DNA of 64,000 bases from JAGIBJ01 sp032119595 (GTDB lineage Bacteria; Actinomycetota; Thermoleophilia; Solirubrobacterales; Solirubrobacteraceae), in assembly GCA_032119595.1 (NCBI GenBank), contig JAUMBQ010000004.1:62001-126000 (forward strand). The letters are read 5' to 3'. Under the pieces are notes generated by a model. That model saw only the letters and a list, made by a program, of their open reading frames with translations. It was not told where the DNA came from and did not search any database. How positions within the stretch are numbered: the first letter of the stretch is position 1; every line of letters begins with the position of its first letter. Positions 7,426 to 15,278 of the stretch are shown here, piece after piece. A program made the translations under genes and the position numbers.

Positions 7426-9414
7426 ATGCCTTCTCGCCGCGACGCCGGCCGTCGCCTGGCCGCCGTGGTCGGCGCCGCCTGGGCGGTGCGCGGCACCTCG
7501 TTGCGGATCGGGCTGAGCTTCGTGGTGCCGCTCGCGGTCGGCGCGGCCTGGGGTGTTCCGCAGGAGGGCGCGATCGCGACGGGCGGCGCCTGGGCCGCGA
7601 TCTACGCGCGCGACATGCCCTATCGGCGGCGTCTGCGCGTGATGGGGTGGATCGGGCTTGCGCTGATGCTCGTGGTGGTGCTTGGCACCCTCGTCGCTTC
7701 CGTGCCATGGGCGGTCGCCGTGGGCGCAGGCGTCGTCGCCGGTGTCGGGTCGCTGCTGTGTTACGCCTTCGATGTCGGGCGCCCAAGGGAGTTCTTCTTG
7801 GTGCTCGCGTTCCTTGCGGCCACGCAGTACCCGGGCGAGCCGGGCGACGCGCCGATGCGCGCGCTGCTGGTGCTGGCGGGCGCGGTCACCGTCACGGGTC
7901 TGGCGATGGTGGGCATGCTCAGGCGCCCGCGTGGGCCGGAGGAGCGTGCCCTTGAGACATTCTGGTCGCGCGTCGCCGACCTCCTCGGTGCGCTCGGTGG
8001 CTGCGGCGCGCCCGAGACCCGGCACGAGCTGCTCATCGCCGTCACCGAGATGCGCCAGTCCCTCGCCTACTCCGGGCATCACCGCGGCGACGGCGATCGA
8101 TTGTTTGCGATGGCGCTGTCGGCGGAGCTCGTGGCCGACGCCGCGCTCGGCCTCGTGCTGCGGGACTGCCCGCCGGTTGACCCCGGGTGGCCAGAGGCTA
8201 CGCGTCAGCTCCGCGCGGCCGTGCGCGATCCGTCGGTTGCGGGCGCGATCGCGCTGCCGAACAAGGCGCCCGGCACGGTCCACGGGGCTCGCTTTGCGGA
8301 CATGATGCTGCGCGCGGTCGCCGACGCCAATCCGAGCCTGGCTCTGGAGACCACGCTGGTTCCGTTCACGCGGCGCGGTGGTCGGGGGCCGATCGCGGCG
8401 ATCCGTCGCGCCGCGCACCCGGGCTCGCTCGTGTTGCCGACCGCGCTCCGCGTCGGGCTCGGCGTGGCGGCCGGCACCGCACTTGGGCTGGCGATCGATG
8501 AGCAGCGCGGCATCTGGGTGGGCCTCACTGCGGCGGCCGTGCTGCTCGCCTCCAACGTCACGCTGACGGCCCGCCGAACGATGCAGCGCATCGCGGGCAC
8601 GGTGAGCGGGGTTGGTTTGGCGGCGGCGTTCTTCGCCCTGAACCCCTCGATCGGGGTCATCGTGCTCGCGCTCGCCGTGTTCCAGACGCTCATGCAGTCG
8701 ACGCTCTTCACGGCCTACGGCATCGCGACGTTCTTCTCGACGCCGATCGCCCTCCTGATCGTCGACCTCGGTGTGCCCGGCATCCCCGCGGGATCGCTGC
8801 TTGGCCCACGCATCGTCGACACGTTGCTCGGCTGCGCGGTCGGGCTGCTGGCCCGCCGGTTCCTGTGGCCGCGCTCCGCCGCGACCCGCCTCGGCGTCGC
8901 CCAGGGCATGGCGATCAGCGCCGCGCGCGACGTGATCCACGCGGCGATGACGCGATCGGAAACGCCTTCGAGCACGCTGGTCCGGCGCAGCCGCCGCGCC
9001 CTCCACACCGCCCTGCTCAACCTGAACGCCGTGCAGAAGGACGCCATCGGCGATCTCCTGCTCTCGAGCCGCGCGGCGGACGACCGCTTCACCCTGACGA
9101 CCGCCGTCGAGCGCCTGGCGTTCGCCGCGATGGGCTTCGCGGCCCCACGGAACCACCCGCCGGTCGGCCGAGCGCACCTCGACGAACTCGATGCAGCCAT
9201 GGATCGTCTCGCAGCGATCACCCAAGGGTTCCGCGCCCCGGCGGACCCGGTCGCGATCCCACCGATCACCGCCCACCCCGCCACGTACTCGGCCCTGGTC
9301 AACCTGCGCGACACCCTGCTCGGCGGGGACGGCCAGGGCGACTGCAGCCTAAAGGTCCAATCTCCCGGCCTCCGGTTTACTGGCGCGGGAGACCTGCCGA
9401 TCGGGGGAGAGTGA
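7426..9414 (+). CDS. FUSC-family (aromatic acid exporter-like) membrane protein
   Basis: A 662-residue protein with two membrane blocks. The first, at about residues 20-170, has five hydrophobic segments. The second, near residues 335-480, matches the FUSC/aromatic acid exporter pattern (alternating hydrophobic segments beginning LPTALRVGLGVAAG). Soluble helical regions of ~160 residues lie between and after them. Families of this type export aromatic acids or similar compounds. The ATG at 7426 is chosen because GAGAGG lies 8 nt upstream; a GTG at 7417 is the alternative. The promoter probably lies just after the hairpin at 7357-7397. Confidence 0.82.
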   Translation: MPSRRDAGRRLAAVVGAAWAVRGTSLRIGLSFVVPLAVGAAWGVPQEGAIATGGAWAAIYARDMPYRRRLRVMGWIGLALMLVVVLGTLVASVPWAVAVGAGVVAGVGSLLCYAFDVGRPREFFLVLAFLAATQYPGEPGDAPMRALLVLAGAVTVTGLAMVGMLRRPRGPEERALETFWSRVADLLGALGGCGAPETRHELLIAVTEMRQSLAYSGHHRGDGDRLFAMALSAELVADAALGLVLRDCPPVDPGWPEATRQLRAAVRDPSVAGAIALPNKAPGTVHGARFADMMLRAVADANPSLALETTLVPFTRRGGRGPIAAIRRAAHPGSLVLPTALRVGLGVAAGTALGLAIDEQRGIWVGLTAAAVLLASNVTLTARRTMQRIAGTVSGVGLAAAFFALNPSIGVIVLALAVFQTLMQSTLFTAYGIATFFSTPIALLIVDLGVPGIPAGSLLGPRIVDTLLGCAVGLLARRFLWPRSAATRLGVAQGMAISAARDVIHAAMTRSETPSSTLVRRSRRALHTALLNLNAVQKDAIGDLLLSSRAADDRFTLTTAVERLAFAAMGFAAPRNHPPVGRAHLDELDAAMDRLAAITQGFRAPADPVAIPPITAHPATYSALVNLRDTLLGGDGQGDCSLKVQSPGLRFTGAGDLPIGGE

Positions 9415-9416
9415 GT

Positions 9417-9656
9417 ATGTCTGGTGTCAACGGTGGGGCGATCCCCACGGCCGCGTACGACGCCATTGCGTCGATTCGCAGCACCAGTCCGTTCTCTGCA
9501 GGCGCCGCGTCGTCTGGCAGCTCGATCGCCGATTCACTCGATGCGCTGATGCCGCTGGTGGGGAACCCCGCCACGACACCCGGTGACACGAGCGATCTTG
9601 CGATCCTCCGCCAGCTTCAGAACGCCCAGCAGTCGACGATCGACCTCTTCGCATGA
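9417..9656 (+). CDS. Small protein, first of a three-gene motility-like cluster
   Basis: A 79-residue protein with an ATG at 9417 after GGGGGAGAG. It is rich in Ser, Ala and Gly in the first two thirds and ends LRQLQNAQQSTIDLFA. That end resembles the C-termini of the next two genes (LIDVLVQ and VIDLLA). It overlaps the next gene by 4 nt (ATGA), so translation is coupled. It has no signal peptide or membrane segment. The function is unknown; a structural, secreted filament-like or rod-like role is an inference from its neighbours. Confidence 0.68.
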   Translation: MSGVNGGAIPTAAYDAIASIRSTSPFSAGAASSGSSIADSLDALMPLVGNPATTPGDTSDLAILRQLQNAQQSTIDLFA

Positions 9657-9868
9657 ACGTCTCAGCGATCAATAGTTCGCTGGCCGGCCTCCAGACTGCA
9701 CAAGCGCAGTACTCGGCGGCCGCACAGACGATCGCGAGCGGACAGGGAGATCTCGTCGATGGCGTGATCAACGCCAAGACCGCCGACGTCGCCATGCAGG
9801 TGAACGTCTCGATGCTCCGCCAGGCGATGGACGCCGACAAATACCTCATCGACGTCCTCGTTCAGTAG
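9653..9868 (+). CDS. YjfB-like putative motility protein
   Basis: A 71-residue protein. It opens with a helical repeat-like stretch (INSSLAGLQTAQAQY) and ends VAMQVNVSMLRQAMDADKYL. The end resembles the short YjfB motility family (V-x-V-x-L/M-x-K/R-x-A-M-D) and also the C-terminal helix of flagellar rod and hook proteins. It starts inside the stop of the previous gene. No flagellar gene is in the window, so a motility function is a suggestion only. Confidence 0.7.
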   Translation: MNVSAINSSLAGLQTAQAQYSAAAQTIASGQGDLVDGVINAKTADVAMQVNVSMLRQAMDADKYLIDVLVQ

Positions 9869-10019
9869 GCCCCTCGCCGCTTCAGCTCGCCTGACCATGC
9901 TCGCGGCCCCGCGCCGCTAACTCACGCAAATTGCCTGCTCAGAGGCGGTTTGTTCGTTTCCGGACGATCATACGGGAGTCCAACCTTGCCCCTGCAAGGT
10001 CATCACTGCGCCTGCGTTG

Positions 10020-10034
10020 GTCGATAACTGCCGC
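10020..10034 (+). promoter_or_regulatory. Candidate promoter -10 (GTCGATAA) before the third small gene
   Basis: The octamer GTCGATAA at 10020-10027 differs by one base from the flagellar sigma-28 -10 element (GCCGATAA). It ends 7 nt before an ATG. No matching -35 (TAAA) was found at the proper distance, so the assignment is weak. It would fit the motility-like genes around it. Confidence 0.3.
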
Positions 10035-10280
10035 ATGGACATCTCGGTTATCACCAGCGGATCCGGCGGCTACACCGCTGGTGCAGCTCGATACGAGGCT
10101 GCTGCCAACAGGGCTACGAGCCCTGGTCGTCCCGACACCGACTATGCCGTGCCAACGCCCGGTCAACGCGTCGATGGAATCGTTTCCAGCGCCGCATCGG
10201 TCAAGGACGTCGCCATGAACCTCGAGCTTCTCGCGAACTCGATGGAGGCGCAGCGCTACGTGATCGACCTGCTCGCCTGA
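10035..10280 (+). CDS. YjfB/rod-tail-like small protein, paralogue of the preceding gene
   Basis: An 81-residue protein with the same plan as the gene at 9653: an N-terminal Ala/Tyr helix (AGAARYEAAANRA), a variable middle and a conserved end VKDVAMNLELLANSMEAQRYV followed by IDLLA. The shared pattern V(D)G(I/V)...K(D/T)(A)DVAM...L....M.A.(R/K)Y.ID.L shows the two are paralogues. It is separated from its neighbours by 166 nt and has its own -10-like element. Confidence 0.7.
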   Translation: MDISVITSGSGGYTAGAARYEAAANRATSPGRPDTDYAVPTPGQRVDGIVSSAASVKDVAMNLELLANSMEAQRYVIDLLA

Positions 10281-10329
10281 CCCTGCGGGTTGGTCGCGGC
10301 CCGCTCCAGCGGTGCCGCGGCCAAGTCGC

Positions 10330-11388
10330 CTATCGGGAGGGCTCGGCGGCTTCGGGCAACCGATCTGCGTTGGTGCCCGGCAGGGCGATCGTGACGGCCC
10401 GGGCGGCGCCGGCCGGTGTCTTCGTCCCGCGACCGAACTTCCATCGTTTGGGTGCCTGCCGCGGTTCACCCAGGCGCAGGGTGCCGCCGGTTTCGGGTGA
10501 CAGGTCGAGTCGGACGGGCCTTGCGGGGGCGTCGCGTACCCAGACCTTGCCGGCGAGCTGGACGCGCCCGTCGATGCGTTGAATGCCGGGATGGGAGACC
10601 CCGTCGGGGGTGCCGGCGCCCGGCTCGCCAGAGGCCGGCCAGTAGACGTCGAGCACGTCCTCCAGGGCGGTCTCGAGCTGGGCTTCGGCCCTGGCCGCTT
10701 GCGGGTCCTCCGGGTGCCGAAGGCAGAGCGTGGCCGCTTCGACCAGGGCGTCGATCGCGGCCCGCTGACGTGACCCGAGAGATCCCGCGGAGCCGCGCAG
10801 GTACTCGGCGCGGCGCGGATGGCGGACCCAGTCGCCTTCGCCCGCCACGAAGACCGGTTCGAGTTCTGGCCAGAAGTCGGCGAGCTGCCCGAGTTCGACG
10901 AGCATGAGGGCCTCTGGGAGGTCGCGGTCGAGCGCAGCGACCCAGATCGGCCACGGCTGGCCGGGCGGCTTGATCCGCATCATGCGCGTGGGCGGGACAT
11001 CCATCAGGATCCGGGCGTCGACGGCGACGGTCGTCTTCGGTTCGTAGACGAGTTCGCCGCGCAGGTAGTCGATCGCCACGACGTGCCGGGGTTCGAACGT
11101 GAAGTCGTCGCCCTTGCGCACGTCGTCGATCACGGTCGCGTCCTCCAGCATGGTGCCTCGGTACGCGCCGTCCGGAAGGACGTCGTGGATCCGCACCCGC
11201 AGGCGCTCGCCCGTGCGCTCGTCGCCGTCGATCATGATGGGATCGCAGCCGAACTCGACGGTCGCCACGCGCCCCGCCGTCAGGCCCGCCCGGCGCGGCG
11301 CCGACGGAATGAAGAAGCTGCGCGGGGCCGCGCTGCTGCGCTCCTCACCGTCGACCAGCCACCAGGAGGGACGTCCATCGTGGGCCAT
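10330..11388 (-). CDS. DUF2314-like domain protein, 352 aa
   Basis: Cytoplasmic protein of unknown function. Residues ~20-105 follow the DUF2314-type pattern: a charged entry, LRVRIHDVLPDGAYRGTML, then VRKGDDFTFEPRHVVAID. A strand-rich middle (PIWVAALDRDLPEA; LADFWPELEPVF) and a Lys/Arg-rich end follow. Its first ~190 residues are clearly paralogous to the protein at 13081-13710: both share RSFFIP near residue 24-31. The ATG at 11388 follows a TAGGCT box by 8 nt, so the mRNA is probably leaderless. It is divergent from the aldehyde dehydrogenase. Confidence 0.72.
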   Translation of the reverse strand: MAHDGRPSWWLVDGEERSSAAPRSFFIPSAPRRAGLTAGRVATVEFGCDPIMIDGDERTGERLRVRIHDVLPDGAYRGTMLEDATVIDDVRKGDDFTFEPRHVVAIDYLRGELVYEPKTTVAVDARILMDVPPTRMMRIKPPGQPWPIWVAALDRDLPEALMLVELGQLADFWPELEPVFVAGEGDWVRHPRRAEYLRGSAGSLGSRQRAAIDALVEAATLCLRHPEDPQAARAEAQLETALEDVLDVYWPASGEPGAGTPDGVSHPGIQRIDGRVQLAGKVWVRDAPARPVRLDLSPETGGTLRLGEPRQAPKRWKFGRGTKTPAGAARAVTIALPGTNADRLPEAAEPSR

Positions 11389-11482
11389 GCCGAGGGAGCC
11401 TAGGCGCTCGGCGCCGTGGCCGCGAGGAGCCGTTCACTGCGCCCAATACCGAACAAATGTCCCGTATTTGCTGAGGCCTCCT

Positions 11483-11520
11483 GAAAACGGCTGGCGCGCA
11501 GCGGTTTTCGGGGCTACGCT
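11483..11520 (+). promoter_or_regulatory. Promoter and palindromic operator of the aldehyde dehydrogenase gene
   Basis: The -10 box TACGCT lies at 11515-11520, 6 nt before the ATG. A palindrome with 10-base arms (GAAAACGGCT / AGCGGTTTTC, one mismatch) spans 11483-11509 and covers the place where a -35 element would be. This is a natural site for a repressor. No regulator gene adjoins it. Confidence 0.5.
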
Positions 11521-11526
11521 CGCGTG

Positions 11527-13071
11527 ATGGCGAACATTCTCCGCGTGCCCGAACCCACCGATGCCGCGGCCGGGGCTCGTCCGCAGATCGCCGTACAGAA
11601 TCCCGCGACGGGCGAAACGATCGCGTACATCCCCGACCTGGGTGCGGCCGAGGTCGGCGCGATCGTCGACCGTGCGCGGGAGGCGCAGCCCGCGTGGGAC
11701 GCGCTCGGGTTCAAGGGGCGCGCGCAGCTCATGTACGCGTGGCGCTCGTGGCTCGTGAAGCACCGCGCCGAGGTGGTCGACGCGATCGTGAGCGAGAACG
11801 GCAAGACGCGTGAGGACGCGATGCTCGCCGAACTCTTCTACGTGACCGACTCGATGGGCTACTGGGCCAAGCGTGCGCCGAAGTTCCTCAAGGACGAGAC
11901 GCTCCGCACGCACTCGCCGTTCCTCGTGGGCCGCAAGCTGCAGGTGCGGCATCGCCCGCTCGGCGTGGTCGGCGTGATCGCGCCATGGAACTACCCGCTC
12001 ACCCTGTCGATCGGCGACGCGATTCCGGCGCTGATGGCCGGCAACACGGTCGTCATCAAGCCGAGCGAGATTACGCCGATCGCGATCGGCGTCCTGGTCG
12101 ATGCCGCCCGCGAGGTCGGCTTCCCAGAAGGCGTGCTGACGGTCGCCAACGGCGCAGGCGCCACGGGGGCCGCGCTCGCCGACCGAGCCGACTTCATCAT
12201 GTTCACCGGCTCGACCGCTACGGGCCGCAAGGTCGGGGCGCGCTGCGGCGAGCGCCTGATCCCGTGCTCGCTCGAGCTCGGCGGCAAGGACCCGCTCATC
12301 GTGCTCGAGGATGCCGACGTGGAGCGCGCCGCCAACGTCGCCGTGGAGTGGTCGATGCGCAACTCAGGGCAGATCTGCATGTCGGTGGAGCGGGCCTACG
12401 TCACCGCACCGGTGTACGACGAGTTCGTCGAGAAGGTGACCGCGAAGGTGCGTGCCCTGCGGCAGGGGGAGCCGCGCGAAGCCGGCTCCGTCGACGTTGG
12501 TGCGATCACGTTCCCGCCGCAGATGGACATCATCGAGCGGCACGTAAACGACGCCGTCGCCAAGGGGGCTCGCGTGGTCGTCGGCGGCAAACGCTCCACG
12601 GGCCGCGGCGACTTCTTCGAGCCGACGGTGCTCGTCGATGTCGACCACTCCATGGCCTGCATGACGGAGGAGACGTTCGGGCCGACGCTGCCGATCATGA
12701 AGGTGGCCGACGAGGCCGAGGCGATTCGCCTGGCCAACGACACCCGGTACGGCCTGGGCTCCAGCGTGTTCACGAAGGATCTCGCGCGCGGCCGACGCGT
12801 CGCGACGCAGCTCGAGGCCGGCTCGACCTGGATCAACGACGCGCTGATGAGCTACATCGGGCAGGAGGCGCCGATGGGCGGCGCGAAGGAGTCCGGCCTC
12901 GGTGCCCGTCACGGTCGGCAGGGCATCGCCAAGTACACGCAGGCGCAGACCATCCTCGTGACGCGCTTCGTGATGCGTCACGAGCTCACGATGTTCCCCA
13001 ACACCCACCTGCGTAGCAAGCTGCTGGAGGCGCTGATGGTGGTCCTGTGGGGCGGCAAGCGCCGCGGCTGA
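11527..13071 (+). CDS. Aldehyde dehydrogenase (succinate-semialdehyde/aryl type)
   Basis: NAD(P)-dependent aldehyde oxidation to the acid, cytoplasmic, 514 residues. It has the substrate-tunnel motif APWNYP, cofactor loop MFTGSTATG, the catalytic glutamate in LELGGKDP and the nucleophilic cysteine in NSGQICMS. The family signature ETFGPTLPI and a C-terminal region ending KRRG are present. The C-terminal ~40 residues (after YTQAQTILVTRF) are longer than usual and partly hydrophobic, which hints at membrane association. The ATG at 11527 lies 6 nt after a TACGCT box and is probably leaderless; a GTG at 11524 is adjacent. Confidence 0.93.
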   Translation: MANILRVPEPTDAAAGARPQIAVQNPATGETIAYIPDLGAAEVGAIVDRAREAQPAWDALGFKGRAQLMYAWRSWLVKHRAEVVDAIVSENGKTREDAMLAELFYVTDSMGYWAKRAPKFLKDETLRTHSPFLVGRKLQVRHRPLGVVGVIAPWNYPLTLSIGDAIPALMAGNTVVIKPSEITPIAIGVLVDAAREVGFPEGVLTVANGAGATGAALADRADFIMFTGSTATGRKVGARCGERLIPCSLELGGKDPLIVLEDADVERAANVAVEWSMRNSGQICMSVERAYVTAPVYDEFVEKVTAKVRALRQGEPREAGSVDVGAITFPPQMDIIERHVNDAVAKGARVVVGGKRSTGRGDFFEPTVLVDVDHSMACMTEETFGPTLPIMKVADEAEAIRLANDTRYGLGSSVFTKDLARGRRVATQLEAGSTWINDALMSYIGQEAPMGGAKESGLGARHGRQGIAKYTQAQTILVTRFVMRHELTMFPNTHLRSKLLEALMVVLWGGKRRG

Positions 13072-13080
13072 GTGGGCTGC

Positions 13081-13710
13081 TCAGACCTGGACGTACTTGC
13101 CGCTGGACCGCTCGCGGCGCCACATGCCGCCGCGGCCGGCGAACACAGCGACGAGTTCGGGCCAGCGATCGACGAGTTCGCCGAGTTTGGCCCAGCTCGA
13201 TTCGTCCGGTGAGTTCTGGTCGAGGGCGACGAACCAGCAGCGGCCGTCGATCTCGTCGAGGCCGACCGGCTCGGCAAGCGTCAGCGCCTCCGGCGGCTCG
13301 TCCTGATCGATGATCCGGCGGTCGACGATCGCCCACTCATCCGGGTCGTAGCCAAGCTCGTCCGGGGAGTACGCGAGGCCGACGACGTGGCGTGCTTCAA
13401 AGTCCACGATGTCGCCGTCTTTGAGGCCCGGAACGACCCGCGGGTCGTCGTCGAGTCGACCCCGGTAGAACCCCTGCCCCGCGACCGAGACGACCTCAAC
13501 CCAGAGCTGCTCGGTGTTGTCGTCGCCGGCCTTGGTGGGGTCGTCGCCTGTGACAAAACTGAGCTTCGCGGTCTCGCCTGGGCGGATGTCGGCGCGGTGC
13601 TCGGCCTGCGGAATGAAGAAGCTGCGTGGGTACAGCTCGTGGACCGCTTCGCCGTCCTCAAGGGACCAGCCCGAGCCGTCGTGCTCGGGGATTGTGCCGT
13701 CGGTCGCCAT
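13081..13710 (-). CDS. DUF2314-like domain protein, 209 aa
   Basis: Shorter paralogue of the protein at 10330-11388; together they bracket the aldehyde dehydrogenase. Shared blocks are RSFFIPQAEHRADI, then QLWVEVVSVAGQGFYRGRLDDD, then LKDGDIVDFEARHVVGLAY, which follow the DUF2314 pattern. A C-terminal part (CWFVALDQNSPDES; VDRWPELVAVF) is also shared. The ATG at 13710 is used rather than the GTG at 13716. No catalytic residues can be named. It converges on the aldehyde dehydrogenase with a 9-nt gap. Confidence 0.72.
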   Translation of the reverse strand: MATDGTIPEHDGSGWSLEDGEAVHELYPRSFFIPQAEHRADIRPGETAKLSFVTGDDPTKAGDDNTEQLWVEVVSVAGQGFYRGRLDDDPRVVPGLKDGDIVDFEARHVVGLAYSPDELGYDPDEWAIVDRRIIDQDEPPEALTLAEPVGLDEIDGRCWFVALDQNSPDESSWAKLGELVDRWPELVAVFAGRGGMWRRERSSGKYVQV

Positions 13711-13770
13711 CGCCACAGCGTCGCAGGGTTCGGCGATGTGGGGGTTCGGGCCGCCACTATCGTCGTTGGC

Positions 13771-14211
13771 ATGCCGGACTCAGATGTGGCGTTCTCAAAG
13801 CTCCAGCCGTGCCGCGACGAGCGGATGCAGCGCCTTCGCAGCGAACTTGGCGTCGAGAGCTTTGGGCTGAACCTGATCGTCCTGCTGCCCGGTCAGCAGG
13901 GTCGGATTCACGCGCATCTGGAGCAGGAAGAGGTGTACCTCGTGATGTCTGGGCGCCTGACGCTGCTCGTGCAGGAGGAGCCGCACACCATGTGCGCGGA
14001 CGAGATCGTGCGCATCGCTCCGCAGGTGCGCCGTCAGCTCGTGAATCGCAGCCGGGAACGCGTTGTCGTCCTGGCACTCGGCGGTACGGGGGAGCACACG
14101 GTCTCAGGCGTCGACGGCCGAGCCTGGGCCTCCTGGGATGAGCCCGGAGAGGGTCACATCCCGCGCGAGATGCCCCTCCCGCCGGACCTCGATCCGGCCG
14201 AACTCGACTGA
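13771..14211 (+). CDS. Cupin-domain protein
   Basis: A 146-residue single-domain beta-barrel protein. Motif 1 is seen in GRIHAHLEQEEVYLVMSG, which contains the metal-binding His-x-His and Glu residues. Motif 2 (IVRIAPQVRRQLVNRS) lacks the usual second histidine, so any metal site would be incomplete. Such cupins bind or isomerise small molecules. The ATG at 13771 follows TATCGT (13758-13763) by 7 nt and is probably leaderless. Confidence 0.78.
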   Translation: MPDSDVAFSKLQPCRDERMQRLRSELGVESFGLNLIVLLPGQQGRIHAHLEQEEVYLVMSGRLTLLVQEEPHTMCADEIVRIAPQVRRQLVNRSRERVVVLALGGTGEHTVSGVDGRAWASWDEPGEGHIPREMPLPPDLDPAELD

Positions 14212-14234
14212 CGATCCGACCGAACTCGGCTCGG

Positions 14235-15065
14235 TTAGAGGTCGACGCAGAACACGACCCGGTCCTCGTCGACCGGGTTCGGCTCGTACCGCACGAGGAT
14301 GCGTTCGTCGTCGGTGCGGCCCACGGTCTCGCCGTCGTTGACCGCTCGGCCGGTCGAGGCGCAGTAGGCCAGGAGGTCGTAGAAGTACTCGATCGCGTCG
14401 CTGCCCTGTTCCAGGGGCGCCGTGAGGAGCAGGTCCGGCTGGCCGAATTGGTGCATGCCGAAGCTCAGGAATGAGTGGCGGGCCTCCTCGGTCACGGCAT
14501 GGCTCACGCCGATCCAGAGCATGATCGGGTCGTCGACCTGCCGGGCGACCTCGACGAACCACTCGGCCGGATGGGTGGCGCCCGCGGCCCCCATGTAGAC
14601 CGCGACGCCACCGCTGGCTAGCGTGACCGCGGCCGTCACGCGCGCCTGCGCCTGCAGCCCTTCGAGGATCGTCTGGTTCTCGGACGGAGACCATGGCACC
14701 ACGAGGTGGGCCGAGTGTGGCGGGAGTTCAGGCTCCTGACCGACGAACGCAAGCGACCGCTCCGCGTTGCGTTCGGCCTCGCCGTCTGGCACCGGGATCG
14801 GCATGAGCATCACGTGTGCGATGCCTTCGTCGCTGGCGAGGCTGATGGCGTCGGCGTCGGTGTCGGTGTTGGCGCCGGTGCTGGCGTCGGTGCTGGCGTT
14901 GCCGCGGTCATCGGCGTCGGCCGCGTCGTCCGCTGGACCACTCGCGGCGCGCTCGCTCGTGGCTACCAGCGGCGGTCGCCCGGGGAACAGCTCGGAGTAG
15001 ACCGCAGCGATCGCTTCCGGGTCGGGCCGGGTCGCTTCGGGCAGCAGGACGAACGCGACGTACAT
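14235..15065 (-). CDS. DUF4261-like protein with low-complexity insert
   Basis: A 276-residue protein of unknown function. The start YVAFVLLPEA and the final third (LWIGVSHAVTEEARHSFLSFG ... VNDGETVG) resemble DUF4261. An Asp/Ala/Thr/Asn-rich stretch at residues ~47-75 (including STDASTGANTDTDADA) is simple-sequence and probably a disordered linker that expanded by repeat slippage. The ATG at 15065 is preceded by TAGGAC at 7 nt. Two tandem hairpin units lie directly upstream. Confidence 0.6.
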   Translation of the reverse strand: MYVAFVLLPEATRPDPEAIAAVYSELFPGRPPLVATSERAASGPADDAADADDRGNASTDASTGANTDTDADAISLASDEGIAHVMLMPIPVPDGEAERNAERSLAFVGQEPELPPHSAHLVVPWSPSENQTILEGLQAQARVTAAVTLASGGVAVYMGAAGATHPAEWFVEVARQVDDPIMLWIGVSHAVTEEARHSFLSFGMHQFGQPDLLLTAPLEQGSDAIEYFYDLLAYCASTGRAVNDGETVGRTDDERILVRYEPNPVDEDRVVFCVDL

Positions 15066-15116
15066 GCTGCATGTCCTATCGGATCGGTCGGCTGGCGAGC
15101 CGCTCGCCGCCCGGCC

Positions 15117-15251
15117 GGGCTGGTGAACGGCCATTTTCTGTTGTTAGGACAACAGATTTTGGCCGCTCAGCGCTGGCCGCGCCGGCTGGGCTGGTGAACG
15201 GCCATTTTCTGTTGTCAGGACGACAGATTTTGGCCGCTCAGCGCTGGCCGC
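15117..15251. repeat. Two tandem copies of a 64-bp hairpin-bearing unit
   Basis: Copies at 15117-15180 and 15188-15251 (period 71 bp) differ at only two bases. Each holds an inverted repeat, CGGCCA(ttt)tCTGTTGT-loop-AC(A/G)ACAG(attt)TGGCCG, at 15128-15165 and 15199-15236. The two differences lie in the loop and the inner stem. The block separates the aldo/keto reductase (stop at 15279) from the DUF4261-like gene, both on the minus strand, so it may end the first transcript or regulate the second. Confidence 0.85.
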
Positions 15252-15278
15252 CCGGCTGGCTGGTCCGCCCGACACGGC

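Noticed and set aside
7210..9276. 688-residue minus-strand frame opposite the FUSC protein
   Set aside because: Arg/His-rich shadow of a real membrane protein; it also crosses the strong terminator hairpin.
10330..11388. Restriction or immunity protein
   Set aside because: The N-terminal pattern fits DUF2314-like proteins, and no toxin or contact-dependent system is near.
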